A stretch of 64,000 bases of DNA, taken from positions 1 through 64,000 of the forward strand of contig NZ_AZAC01000078.1 of NCBI RefSeq assembly GCF_000931935.2, written 5' to 3'. Of the stretch, positions 55,649-64,000 are shown piece after piece (the first letter of the stretch is position 1; each line of letters starts with the position of its first letter). Origin of the DNA: Dethiosulfatarculus sandiegensis (GTDB taxonomy: Bacteria; Desulfobacterota; Desulfarculia; Desulfarculales; Desulfarculaceae). The translations under genes and the position numbers were made by a program. The notes beneath the pieces are model-generated. The model made no database searches. It had not been told where the DNA came from and saw only the letters and a program-made list of their open reading frames with translations.

Positions 55649-56800
55649 ATGATATTACGGTTCAAATCCAAAGCTAAAACAATTTTAGGATTAAGCGCAA
55701 TCGCGGCTCTCTTGGCAAGCCTTTCCGCCTGCGACCCCAGTGGAGCCCAGACCAATCCGGCCCCTAAAACCATAAGGCCGGTTAAGGCGGTTCAACTCAG
55801 CGAATCACAAGGCGAAAACCGCCTTAATCTGCCCGGCGTGGCCAAGGCGCATAAAGACACGGACCTTTCTTTTCGGGTTGGCGGTCCCTTGATCCACTTG
55901 AACGCGGATACGGGCAGACAGGTCAAAAAAGGCGAGGTGTTGGCCAGGATAGACCCTCGGGATTTTCAGATCAGGATCAAGACCTGCCGAGCCGCTCTGG
56001 CCTCGGCCAGGGCCCACTTGGAAGAGGCGCGACTGCAATACAAGCGCTACTCCAAATTAGTTAAATACAAGGCGGTGGCCCAAGCCGAGTATGACCGCGT
56101 CAAGGCCGCCTATGAAATGGCCCTGGCCCAAAAACAGAGCGCGGAAAAGGCCTTGGAAAACGCCGGGAACGCACTGGTGGATACAGTGCTGAAAGCCCCC
56201 TTTTCCGGCTACATAAACCAAAAATTCGTGGACAACCATGAAACCGTGCAGCCGGGCCAGCCAGTGGCCTCTTTGGTGGATCTTGAGAATATGGAGGTGA
56301 GGCTCTCCCTTTCCGAAGACCTTTTGCCGATAATCAAACGGTTCAAGTCCTTTTCCTGCACTTTCGAGGCCTTGCCCGGCCAGGCCTTTAAAGCCCGCTT
56401 CAAGGAAGTCGGTAAAAAATCAGACCCGGCCAGCCGAACCTATCCCCTTTTACTTTATCTGGATGACCGGCCCGCAGCCCTGGTGCGGCCGGGTATGTCG
56501 GCCGAGGTCTTAATCGAACTTGCGCCAAAGCCCTTAAACAACAGCTTTGTGGTGCCCTTAAGCGCTCTGGTCAACAAGGGTGGGCAAAAGTCCTATGTCT
56601 GGGTGCTTGACACCAAGACCAAAAAGCCGGTCCTCACCCAGGTCTCCATCCTGGGCCTTAAGGAACAGGGAGCCGAGATCACAGGAGAGCTTAATCCTGG
56701 GCAATGGGTGATCACCGCCGGAGTGAGCCAACTTGAAAAAGACTCCCAGGTAAGGCTTTTCGATGAGCCGAGCACAACCAATATCGGAAAAGAAATGTAA
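55649..56800 (+). CDS. RND efflux periplasmic adaptor (membrane fusion protein), lipoprotein
   Basis: A 383-residue AcrA/MexA-like adaptor. The lipobox LASLSAC predicts lipid attachment at Cys28. The biotinyl-lipoyl half (VGGPLIHLNADTGRQVKKGE), a coiled-coil hairpin (about 105-170) and the second lipoyl half (LKAPFSGYINQKFVDNHETV) are clear, followed by beta-barrel and membrane-proximal domains. It joins the inner-membrane pump encoded next to an outer-membrane channel that is not encoded here. Confidence 0.93.
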   Translation: MILRFKSKAKTILGLSAIAALLASLSACDPSGAQTNPAPKTIRPVKAVQLSESQGENRLNLPGVAKAHKDTDLSFRVGGPLIHLNADTGRQVKKGEVLARIDPRDFQIRIKTCRAALASARAHLEEARLQYKRYSKLVKYKAVAQAEYDRVKAAYEMALAQKQSAEKALENAGNALVDTVLKAPFSGYINQKFVDNHETVQPGQPVASLVDLENMEVRLSLSEDLLPIIKRFKSFSCTFEALPGQAFKARFKEVGKKSDPASRTYPLLLYLDDRPAALVRPGMSAEVLIELAPKPLNNSFVVPLSALVNKGGQKSYVWVLDTKTKKPVLTQVSILGLKEQGAEITGELNPGQWVITAGVSQLEKDSQVRLFDEPSTTNIGKEM

Positions 56801-56898
56801 AAGGCGTTTAAGCGGTCAGAGACCCTTGGCAAAAGGGATGCCTATGAAAAACCGCGGCAAAATGGTTTTAAGGACCATTATCGGGAAAGAATCGTCTC

Positions 56899-59800
56899 AT
56901 GAATCTGGTTAACTATTCCCTGAAAAACAGGGTCACTGTTTTATTTTTCATGTTTATTTTGATTGTGGGCGGCGTTTTGGCCTACACCAAAATGGGGAAG
57001 CTGGAAGACCCCACCTTTACCATCAAGACAGCCATGGTGGTAACCGCCTATCCCGGCGCCTCGGCCCATGAGGTTGATCAACAGGTGACCAGGGTGGTTG
57101 AAAGGGCCATTCAGGCTGCGGAAGAGGTGGAGAGCATCAAATCCCTTTCCCGGCCCGGACAATCCATAATCTGGGTGAATATATATGAATACAACCGCAC
57201 CGACAAGATACAGCAGCTCTGGGACATCTTAAGGCGCAGGGTCGGCGAGGTGCAGGGCAAACTCCCGCCCCAGGCCGGGCCGCCGATTGTGATGGACGAT
57301 TACAGCGATGTCTTCGGCATCTTCCTGGCCTTGACAGGCGAGGGTTTCAGTTACGCGGAACTCAAGGATTATGCCGAATTCATGAAGCGCGAACTGGTCC
57401 TGGTGAAAGATGTCAAACGCATCAACCTGGTGGGTGAGCGCACTGAAGTAATAAATGTCGGCATTTCCCGCGCCAAATGCAGTGGTGCGGGAATCAGCCC
57501 GGTCAGCATAGTCAAAACCCTCTCCTCCCAAAACCGAATGCTCGCCTCAGGCGCGGTCAATTGCGGAGACGCCAGGGTGCGTATTTCGGAAACGGGTTCC
57601 TTTGAGGGCCCCAAAGACATTGAAAACCTGATAATCTCATCTCCCGGCGGAGCCCAGATAAGACTCGACGAACTGGCCAGGGTGAGCCGCGCCTACCTTG
57701 ATCCGCCGGAGCCGTTTATCCGTTTTAACGGCAAACCGGCCATTGGCCTGGCCATCAGCGCCGCCAACGGGGCCAATGTGGTCGAAATGGGCCTGGCCGT
57801 GGAAAACCGGATCGAGCAAATGTCCGCTCGTCTGCCCGTGGGGCTGGAAGTGCATGAGGTCTATTTTCAGTCCAAATTCGTCAAACGGGCCATAAACGCC
57901 TTTCTCACCAACCTGGGGGAGTCGGTTGGCATTGTGCTGGCAGTACTCCTGATCACCATGGGAATAAGAAGCGGACTGATAATCTCGGCCAACCTTATCC
58001 TCTCCATCCTGGCCACTTTAGTGGTGATGTTTGCCTGGGGCATTGACCTGCAAAGGGTTTCTTTGGCTGCCTTGATCCTGGTGATGGGCATGATAGTCGA
58101 TAACGCCATTGTGGTGGTGGACGGGGCCCTGACGGGGATTAAAAAAGGCGAGGAAAAGGAAAAGTCCATAAGCGGCATAGCCCGCCAGACCGCCCTGCCC
58201 CTTTTGGGTTCCACCGTCATAGCGGCCCTGGCCTTTATACCGATTTACTTAGCCCCCATCAACACCGGCGAATATTGCGCCAGCCTTTTCCAGGTGGTGG
58301 CCATAGCCCTCATGGCCAGCTGGGTCCTGGCCATGACCCAGACACCTGTTTTCGGTTATTACCTGCTCAAGGTGAAACCGGGCAAAAAAACCATAACCGA
58401 TGAGAAAAGCCTTTTTCATTGCCTCTACAAAACCCTTTTAAGGGCGACCTTAAGGCACCGTCTGCTCACCCTGCTGGTCATGCTCGTCTTTTTGGCAAGT
58501 GGTTTTGCAGGCCTTAATCTTGTCTCTAAAATCTTTTTCGCGGACTCGGACAAGCCCCAATTTTTTATTGACTACAGGCTGCCCCAGGGCAGCCGCATCC
58601 AGGCCCTTTCCAGGGACCTTGCCAAGGCTGAAAAATACATCTCAGGTCTGAAAGAGGTTAAAAACCATACCGCCTGCCTGGGGCAAAGCGCCCCCAGGTT
58701 CGCCGCCGCCATCACCCCGGAGCCCCACGACCCGGCTTATGGCCAGATTGTAGTGAGTGTCCACGATTATCGAAAGATAGATGAGCTGGCACAGAATCTG
58801 GAAAAATGGTTCGCCCAAAACCTGCCCCGGGGAGAGTTGCATATCACCAAATATATCTCAGGCCCCAAGTCCGATTACAGGGTGGAGGCGCGTTTCACAG
58901 GCCCGGACCCCAAGGTGCTGAGAGACCTGGCCGAAAAAACAAAGCACATCATGAAAAAAAGCGGGCTGGCCAAAAACATCACCGATGACTGGAAACAAAG
59001 AATCCTGGTTTTAAAGGCAAACTATTCCCAGCAAAAGGGGCCTCAGGCCCGGGTTGAACGCAAGGATCTGACCAACACCCTCCTTTCGCTCACAGACGGG
59101 CTCACGGTAACCAGCTTCAGGGAAAACGACAAGCTCATACCAATCAAGGTGCGCTTGGGCGATGCCAACCTGGAGAAGCTTGCCTTTTCACCGGTATGGG
59201 GCAGCCAGGGCCGGGCGACCACCATGGGGCAGGTCACAAACCGCCAAAGTCTTTCCTGGGAAGACCCCATTGTAAGGCGGTACAACAGAAGGCGGGTGAT
59301 CAGGGCCCAATGCGACCCGGTAGAGGGAGTGACCTCAAACGGGTTACTGGAGCAAATCCAAGGCAAGATCGAGGCCCTGCCCCTGCCCGAGGGGTATCAT
59401 CTGGAATGGGAAGGTGAAAAGGAGTTGAGTGACAAGGGCAACAAGGGTGTAGGCACCTACCTGCCGCTTTCACTCATTTTGATGCTGGTTATCCTGGTTA
59501 TGCTGTTTAACGGAGTCCGCCAGCCGCTGATCATCGCCCTGGTGGTCCCCCTGGCCACAGTGGGCATGGCGGCGGGCCTTTTGATAACCGGAGAACCCTT
59601 TGGCTTCCTGGCCATGCTCGGGGCCTACAGCTTGATCGGCATGCTGATCAAAAACGCGGTGGTGCTTCTGGATCAGATAAAGATCGAGACCCAAGCGGGC
59701 AAGCCCGCCTTAAGGGCGGTTATCGACTCATCGGTGGGGCGAATGCGGCCGGTCTTGATGGCCTCGATCACCACCATCCTGGGTATGATCCCCCTGCTCA

Positions 59801-59928
59801 CCGACGCCATGTTTTCCTCCATGGCCGTAACCATCATGTTCGGGCTGGCCTTTGCCACCATCTTGACCCTGATCGTGGTGCCGGTTCTTTACACCCTTTT
59901 CTTTGGCATAAAGACAAAGGCCGCATAA
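56899..59928 (+). CDS. RND-family inner-membrane efflux pump (AcrB-like)
   Basis: A 1009-residue proton-driven transporter with the usual two repeats: TM1 near the N-terminus (RVTVLFFMFILIVGGVL), a large periplasmic loop, TM2-6, a second loop and TM8-12. The TM4 motif VMGMIVDNAIVVVDG holds the proton-relay aspartates (Asp-Asn in place of Asp-Asp, as in many shorter RND pumps); TM10 carries the Lys region (SLIGMLIKNAVVLLD). The 98-bp gap after the adaptor contains no gene. No outer-membrane TolC-like gene follows, so a shared channel is expected. A strong terminator ends the operon. Confidence 0.93.
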   Translation: MNLVNYSLKNRVTVLFFMFILIVGGVLAYTKMGKLEDPTFTIKTAMVVTAYPGASAHEVDQQVTRVVERAIQAAEEVESIKSLSRPGQSIIWVNIYEYNRTDKIQQLWDILRRRVGEVQGKLPPQAGPPIVMDDYSDVFGIFLALTGEGFSYAELKDYAEFMKRELVLVKDVKRINLVGERTEVINVGISRAKCSGAGISPVSIVKTLSSQNRMLASGAVNCGDARVRISETGSFEGPKDIENLIISSPGGAQIRLDELARVSRAYLDPPEPFIRFNGKPAIGLAISAANGANVVEMGLAVENRIEQMSARLPVGLEVHEVYFQSKFVKRAINAFLTNLGESVGIVLAVLLITMGIRSGLIISANLILSILATLVVMFAWGIDLQRVSLAALILVMGMIVDNAIVVVDGALTGIKKGEEKEKSISGIARQTALPLLGSTVIAALAFIPIYLAPINTGEYCASLFQVVAIALMASWVLAMTQTPVFGYYLLKVKPGKKTITDEKSLFHCLYKTLLRATLRHRLLTLLVMLVFLASGFAGLNLVSKIFFADSDKPQFFIDYRLPQGSRIQALSRDLAKAEKYISGLKEVKNHTACLGQSAPRFAAAITPEPHDPAYGQIVVSVHDYRKIDELAQNLEKWFAQNLPRGELHITKYISGPKSDYRVEARFTGPDPKVLRDLAEKTKHIMKKSGLAKNITDDWKQRILVLKANYSQQKGPQARVERKDLTNTLLSLTDGLTVTSFRENDKLIPIKVRLGDANLEKLAFSPVWGSQGRATTMGQVTNRQSLSWEDPIVRRYNRRRVIRAQCDPVEGVTSNGLLEQIQGKIEALPLPEGYHLEWEGEKELSDKGNKGVGTYLPLSLILMLVILVMLFNGVRQPLIIALVVPLATVGMAAGLLITGEPFGFLAMLGAYSLIGMLIKNAVVLLDQIKIETQAGKPALRAVIDSSVGRMRPVLMASITTILGMIPLLTDAMFSSMAVTIMFGLAFATILTLIVVPVLYTLFFGIKTKAA

Positions 59929-59942
59929 AACGCTTGAGCACT

Positions 59943-59983
59943 GCCGGGCGGGCCTGAATCACCTGAGGCCCGCCCGGCTTTTT
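59943..59983 (+). terminator. Rho-independent terminator of the RND operon
   Basis: GCCGGGCGGGCCT (59943..59955) and AGGCCCGCCCGGC (59966..59978), a 13-bp GC stem followed by TTTTT. Confidence 0.92.
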
Positions 59984-60593
59984 GGGTCTAAGTTGTAAAT
60001 CTCATTTCACTCCCCAAAAACCTGTCTATGGCCCTGAACACCCCGGCTCACAATTTCCCAAAAACCATGGCTGTTTGTGAATATCATTTACAAAAGCACC
60101 AAACCAACCCAAGAAAAAAACAGAATACAAACAAAACATATAAACTTAGCCAGTTAAAGCATTTTCTACCATCAAACCAACGACAAAGCCCCTTTACCTG
60201 GGCCAATTTTCCCCCGTTTTTTCAGGTCTTCACTGAAGTGTTTAAATCCGGGTATGCACACATTATAGGTAGATTAGTAAACAATCGTGCATTTTATATA
60301 CACATAGGCCTCAAAAGCCTTCTTGAAACTGAAACCTAAGTGATTCCCTTCTTTTTAACAAAAAATATTTCGTATTCTTTCAGATAGTTCGGGATTACAA
60401 AATAAATCTGGAACAAACCTTGCTTAGTATTGCCCCAACCCGGACACGGCAAGTTTTCCGGGCTTATCTCAATTGGGGGCGGTTTTCCAATCACACCTTA
60501 TGACTAATCCCCTGAAGTAGTGCGCAGCCACCCCGGGGGCAAAAGCCCTCAGGCAAATGAATTGCGGGATGAAAAAGCAGAAAGGAACGCCAA
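59984..60593. other. Long leader region upstream of metK with predicted RNA structure
   Basis: A 610-bp region. The 5' half is AT-rich; a 103-codon frame there (60028..60339) has no family or ribosome-binding site and is not called. Nearer metK, GCCCCAA (60432..60438) can pair with TTGGGG(G)C (60473..60480) enclosing CCCGGA (60439..60444)/TCCGGG (60457..60462), a compact two-helix element. A second possible stem is GGGC-AAAA-GCCC near 60535-60550, closed by CCTGA/TCAGG. This is typical of a regulatory leader, but no known SAM or SAH riboswitch class could be matched. Confidence 0.4.
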
Positions 60594-61793
60594 ATGAGCA
60601 AAATCAAAACCGACCATGTTTTTACCTCGGAATCGGTCGGCGAGGGGCATCCGGACAAGGTATGCGATCAGATATCAGACGCAGTGCTCGACGCCTGCCT
60701 GGCCGGGGACCCGGAGGCCAGGGTGGCCTGCGAAACCGCCGTGGCTCATGACTCGGTCGTGAACTTAGGTGAAATCACCTGCAACGGCTGGGAAAAGATA
60801 GACACGGAAAAGATCGCCCGTCAGGTGGTGAGAGAGATCGGCTACGACCACGAAGATCTGCTTTTTTGGGATGAATCCTTTAATTACATTTCCAGGATTC
60901 ACGGCCAGTCCCCGGACATCAGCCAGGGTGTGAGCCGGGGAGAGGGGCTTTACGAAGAACAGGGAGCCGGTGATCAGGGCATGATGTTCGGGTACGCCAG
61001 TAATGAAACGCCTGAACTGATGCCTACTCCCATCGCTTTCAGCCACCGCCTTCTCGGCCGTTTGACCGAGCTTCGTAAAAATAAGGAGATCGGCTATCTC
61101 AGGCCGGATGCCAAGAGCCAGGTCTCGGTGCGCTATGTCAAGGGTGAACCCAAGGAGCTGACAGCGGTTGTTATAAGCCACCAGACAGATGAAGTGGATT
61201 ATGAAACCATCAAAAAAGACCTCACCGCCGTTTGCAAAGAAGAACTCAATCCCACCGGCCTTTTGACCGGCCGGACCAAGTTCTACATCAACCCCACCGG
61301 AGCCTTTATCCTAGGCGGCCCCTATGCCGACGCCGGGCTGACCGGGCGCAAAATCATTGTCGACACCTATGGCGGGGTGGGCGCTCACGGCGGCGGAGCC
61401 TTCTCAGGCAAGGACCCATCCAAAGTGGACCGTTCGGCAGCTTATTACGCCCGGTTTGCCGCCAAGAATATCGTGGCTGCGGGATTGGCCGAAAGGGCTG
61501 AAATTCAAGTGGCCTATGCCATAGGCGTGGCTGCTCCGCTCTCTATCAACGTGGACACCTTCGGCACTGGAAAAATCACGGATGCGGAATTGCAGAAGAT
61601 ACTGGAGTCAGACGAAATCTTTGATTTCCGCCCGGCTGCCATCATTGACCAACTTGATCTCAAGAATCCCGCCGGTTGGTCTTATCAAAAAACTGCGGTT
61701 AACGGGCATTTCGGCCGTGAAATCTTCCCCTGGGAACAGACCGGGAAGGCCGAAGCACTGGCCCATGCCGCCAGAGTCAAGGATGCTGCCTAA
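60594..61793 (+). CDS. metK: S-adenosylmethionine synthase
   Basis: A 399-residue enzyme making SAM from methionine and ATP. Signature motifs are present: [32 protein letters not shown], and [20 protein letters not shown]. Full family length. An AAAGGAA ribosome-binding site precedes the ATG. First gene of an operon with ahcY (2-bp gap) and a glycine/sarcosine methyltransferase, which together make and recycle SAM for betaine synthesis. Confidence 0.98.
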   Translation: MSKIKTDHVFTSESVGEGHPDKVCDQISDAVLDACLAGDPEARVACETAVAHDSVVNLGEITCNGWEKIDTEKIARQVVREIGYDHEDLLFWDESFNYISRIHGQSPDISQGVSRGEGLYEEQGAGDQGMMFGYASNETPELMPTPIAFSHRLLGRLTELRKNKEIGYLRPDAKSQVSVRYVKGEPKELTAVVISHQTDEVDYETIKKDLTAVCKEELNPTGLLTGRTKFYINPTGAFILGGPYADAGLTGRKIIVDTYGGVGAHGGGAFSGKDPSKVDRSAAYYARFAAKNIVAAGLAERAEIQVAYAIGVAAPLSINVDTFGTGKITDAELQKILESDEIFDFRPAAIIDQLDLKNPAGWSYQKTAVNGHFGREIFPWEQTGKAEALAHAARVKDAA

Positions 61794-61795
61794 TT

Positions 61796-63250
61796 ATGAC
61801 TGCCAAAACAGCCAAAGAAATTCTTAACACCACCATGACATCACAAAGCACGGGCCCTGACTACCAGGTTGCAGACCTGGGCCTGGCCCAATGGGGCCGC
61901 CGGGAAATGGCCATAGCCGAAAAAGAGATGCCCGGCCTGATGGCGACCAGGGAAAAATACGGCCCGGAAAAACCCCTTAAGGGAGCGCGCATCGCAGGCT
62001 CCCTGCATATGACAATCCAGACAGCTGTTTTGATCGAAACCTTAAAGGCCCTGGGAGCTGATGTACGCTGGGCCTCCTGCAATATTTTCTCGACCCAGGA
62101 CCACGCGGCAGCCGCCGTCGCCGAAGCGGGCACCCCGGTCTTTGCCTGGAAAAGTGAAACCTTAGAAGATTATTGGACCTGCACCTTGAGGGCCCTTACC
62201 TGGCCGGACGGCAACGGCCCCCACCTGGTGGTCGATGACGGCGGCGACGCCACCCTTATGATCCATCGGGGCTACTATGCCGAGGAGAACCCGGCCATTT
62301 TAGATGAACCCACCGACAACAAGGAGCTTTTGATCGTTAATGAAAGGCTGAAAGAGCTCCAGGCCAGGGACAATCGTTTCTGGCACAGGGTGGTGGAAAA
62401 TTTCAAGGGTGTAAGCGAAGAGACCACAACCGGTGTGCACAGGCTTTACCAGATGCAGGAAAAGGGAGAACTTTTAGCCCCTGCCATTAATGTCAACGAC
62501 TCGGTCACCAAAAGTAAATTCGACAATATCTATGGGTGCCGTGAATCATTGGTAGACGGCATCAAAAGGGCCACGGATGTGATGGTGGCCGGCAAAACCG
62601 CCATGGTTTGCGGCTACGGAGACGTGGGCAAGGGATCGGCAGAGGCCCTGGCCTCTCACCGGGCCAGAGTGCTGGTAAGCGAGGTAGACCCCATCTGCGC
62701 CCTGCAGGCCCTTATGGCCGGTTTCAAGGTGGTCACCATGGAAGACGCCCTGAAAAAAGCCGATATATTCGTCACCACCACCGGCAACTGCGACGTTATC
62801 ACCGCCGATCACATGGCCAACATGAAAGATCAGGCCATTGTTTGCAACATCGGCCATTTTGACAATGAAATCCAGGTGGACCGCCTGAACAACCGGCCCG
62901 GCGTCATAAAGACCAATATCAAGCCCCAACTGGACAAATACACCTTTGAAAACGGCAGAAGCATCTACCTTCTGGCCGAGGGCAGGCTGGTGAACCTGGG
63001 CTGCGCCACGGGCCACCCCAGTTTTGTAATGTCCAATTCATTCACCAACCAGACCCTGGCCCAGATGGACCTGTGGTCAAATGAGCGTGAGATAGGGGTC
63101 ACCACCCTTTCCAAGGAGTTGGATGAAGAAGTGGCCAGGCTGCACCTGGACAAGTTGGGAGCCAGGCTGACAAAACTCAGCAAGGAACAGGCAGACTACA
63201 TAGGCGTGCCTCAAAACGGCCCCTTTAAACCGGAACACTACAGATATTAA
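61796..63250 (+). CDS. ahcY: S-adenosylhomocysteine hydrolase
   Basis: A 484-residue NAD-dependent enzyme that splits SAH to homocysteine and adenosine, removing the inhibitor of methyltransferases. Visible motifs: [20 protein letters not shown], the substrate site [22 protein letters not shown], the NAD-binding [20 protein letters not shown] and [13 protein letters not shown]. The C-terminus FKPEHYRY is complete, with the Lys and Tyr that reach into the neighbouring subunit. Two bp after metK. Confidence 0.98.
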   Translation: MTAKTAKEILNTTMTSQSTGPDYQVADLGLAQWGRREMAIAEKEMPGLMATREKYGPEKPLKGARIAGSLHMTIQTAVLIETLKALGADVRWASCNIFSTQDHAAAAVAEAGTPVFAWKSETLEDYWTCTLRALTWPDGNGPHLVVDDGGDATLMIHRGYYAEENPAILDEPTDNKELLIVNERLKELQARDNRFWHRVVENFKGVSEETTTGVHRLYQMQEKGELLAPAINVNDSVTKSKFDNIYGCRESLVDGIKRATDVMVAGKTAMVCGYGDVGKGSAEALASHRARVLVSEVDPICALQALMAGFKVVTMEDALKKADIFVTTTGNCDVITADHMANMKDQAIVCNIGHFDNEIQVDRLNNRPGVIKTNIKPQLDKYTFENGRSIYLLAEGRLVNLGCATGHPSFVMSNSFTNQTLAQMDLWSNEREIGVTTLSKELDEEVARLHLDKLGARLTKLSKEQADYIGVPQNGPFKPEHYRY

Positions 63251-63297
63251 TTAGATGTGCTGACAAGGCCCAAACTTTCAACAAGGGAGGTCCCGAA

Positions 63298-64000
63298 ATG
63301 TCTTTTGCCAAGACCCAGGATTTTGGCCTGGAACCGGTGGAGGTGAGGGAAAGCGACCATTACCAGGAAGAATACGTAACCACACTGGCCGACAAATGGG
63401 ACGAGCTGATCGACTGGAAACGCAGAGCCAAGGCGGAGGGGGATTTTTTCATTCGGACCCTCAAGGAGCACGGCGCCAAAAAAATTCTGGATGTGGCCAC
63501 CGGCACGGGTTTCCATTCGGTGCGCCTTTTAAGCGAAGGGTTCGACGTCACCAGCATAGACGGAAGCCCCCAGATGTTATCCAAGGCCTTTGAGAACGCC
63601 AAGAGACACGGCTTTATTCTGAACACCTGCCTGGCGGACTGGCGTTTTTTAAACCGTGACGTTCATGGGGAGTTTGACGCAATCATCTGCCTCGGCAACT
63701 CCTTCACCCATTTGTTCAAGGAAAACGACCGCAGAAAAGCCCTGGCCGAGTACTACTCCATGCTGGCCCATGACGGCATTTTAGTCATAGACCAAAGGAA
63801 TTATGACGGCATGCTCGACGACGGCTTTACCAGCAAGCACAAATACTACTATTGCGGAAAAGGCGTGGTGGCCGAGCCCGAGCACGTGGACGAAGGCCTG
63901 GCCCGTTTTGTGTACCGTTTTGAAGACGGCAGCAAGTTTCATCTGAATATGTACCCCTTGCGCAAAAAATATATGAAAGGACTTTTGAGTGATGTGGGTT
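63298..64000 (+). CDS. gsmt: Glycine/sarcosine N-methyltransferase (partial, runs off the window)
   Basis: The visible 234 codons encode a SAM-dependent methyltransferase. The N-terminal EVRESDHYQEEYVTTLADKW and the SAM-binding ILDVATGTGFHSVRLL (63-78), DGSPQML, ICLGNSFTHLF, and EPEHVDEGLARF are the highly characteristic sequence of glycine-sarcosine methyltransferases of halophiles, which make glycine betaine from glycine in three methylations (with a dimethylglycine methyltransferase, probably just beyond the window). A GGGAGG ribosome-binding site lies before the ATG. With metK and ahcY this forms a dedicated osmoprotectant operon. Confidence 0.93.
   Translation, partial: MSFAKTQDFGLEPVEVRESDHYQEEYVTTLADKWDELIDWKRRAKAEGDFFIRTLKEHGAKKILDVATGTGFHSVRLLSEGFDVTSIDGSPQMLSKAFENAKRHGFILNTCLADWRFLNRDVHGEFDAIICLGNSFTHLFKENDRRKALAEYYSMLAHDGILVIDQRNYDGMLDDGFTSKHKYYYCGKGVVAEPEHVDEGLARFVYRFEDGSKFHLNMYPLRKKYMKGLLSDVG

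Noticed and set aside
60028-60339. 103-codon open frame upstream of metK
   Set aside because: No ribosome-binding site, low-complexity Asn/Lys/Gln-rich composition and no family. It lies in an AT-rich leader.
60481-60593. SAH or SAM-II riboswitch directly before metK
   Set aside because: Some short pieces (GTGCGCAGCC; TCAGGC) look similar to the SAH class, but the pseudoknot partner and conserved core could not be matched.

Overview
The window looks like chromosome from a Gram-negative, anaerobic, probably marine or halotolerant bacterium, most likely a Desulfobacterota (sulfate-reducer-like) genome. This is inferred from gene content, not from a marker gene. The supporting content is a NAD-linked formate dehydrogenase built from NuoE/NuoF-like parts, three sigma54 activators, TAXI-type TRAP transport, an MttB-family protein, DUF1638, an oxygen-independent sulfatase-maturating enzyme with its sulfatase, TonB-dependent receptors (so an outer membrane), and a glycine-betaine synthesis operon (metK, ahcY, glycine/sarcosine methyltransferase).

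Layout. 0-1 kb: a CPCC-type cysteine-rich protein and the tail of a decayed Fic protein. 1-10.4 kb: a formate dehydrogenase operon (response regulator, NuoE-like, NuoF-like, FdhA; minus strand) preceded by a clear sigma54 promoter, divergent from a soluble GAF histidine kinase and an NtrC-type regulator that probably controls it. 10.5-15.5 kb: a LysR regulator divergent from an RraA/HMG-aldolase-like enzyme, a TAXI binding protein and a fused TRAP permease. 15.5-24.7 kb: two TonB-receptor/AraC modules flanking a DUF4198 periplasmic protein. 24.9-28 kb: a sulfatase-maturating enzyme divergent from a Tat-exported sulfatase. 28.4-32 kb: an unusual TPR-MttB-family protein, a GNAT acetyltransferase and a 7TMR-DISM sensor. 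32.2-43 kb: a complete type I-E CRISPR-Cas locus (cas3, cse1, cse2, cas7, cas5, cas6e, cas1, cas2, leader, 28 repeats and 27 spacers). 43.2-47.7 kb: a small zinc-ribbon-like protein, a PAS-sigma54 activator and its divergent target operon (TusA-like, DUF1638, BASS-type transporter). 48.1-53 kb: a large secreted protein of unknown function, a metallo-beta-lactamase-fold hydrolase and an MFS transporter. 53.2-60 kb: a GAF-sigma54 activator divergent from an RND efflux operon that begins with two small unknown proteins. 60.6-64 kb: the glycine-betaine/SAM-cycle operon, cut by the window edge.

The most interesting signal lies in the cas3-cse1 intergenic region: two degenerate but hairpin-preserving CRISPR repeats with a 22-nt spacer, followed by a Rho-independent terminator. 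The spacer matches a site about 180 bp downstream in the same intergenic region, next to an AAG PAM. The match runs through positions 1-16 with mismatches only at positions 6 and 12, the positions that type I-E Cascade flips out of the guide-target duplex. This fits a natural self-targeting mini-CRISPR that would steer Cascade to the promoter region of its own operon (CreR-like autoregulation). A weaker seed match lies in the CRISPR leader beside the first repeat.

A second theme is sigma54 control. All three sigma54 activators are divergent from an operon that has a good -24/-12 element, and two of those intergenic regions also carry symmetric or repeated candidate activator sites.
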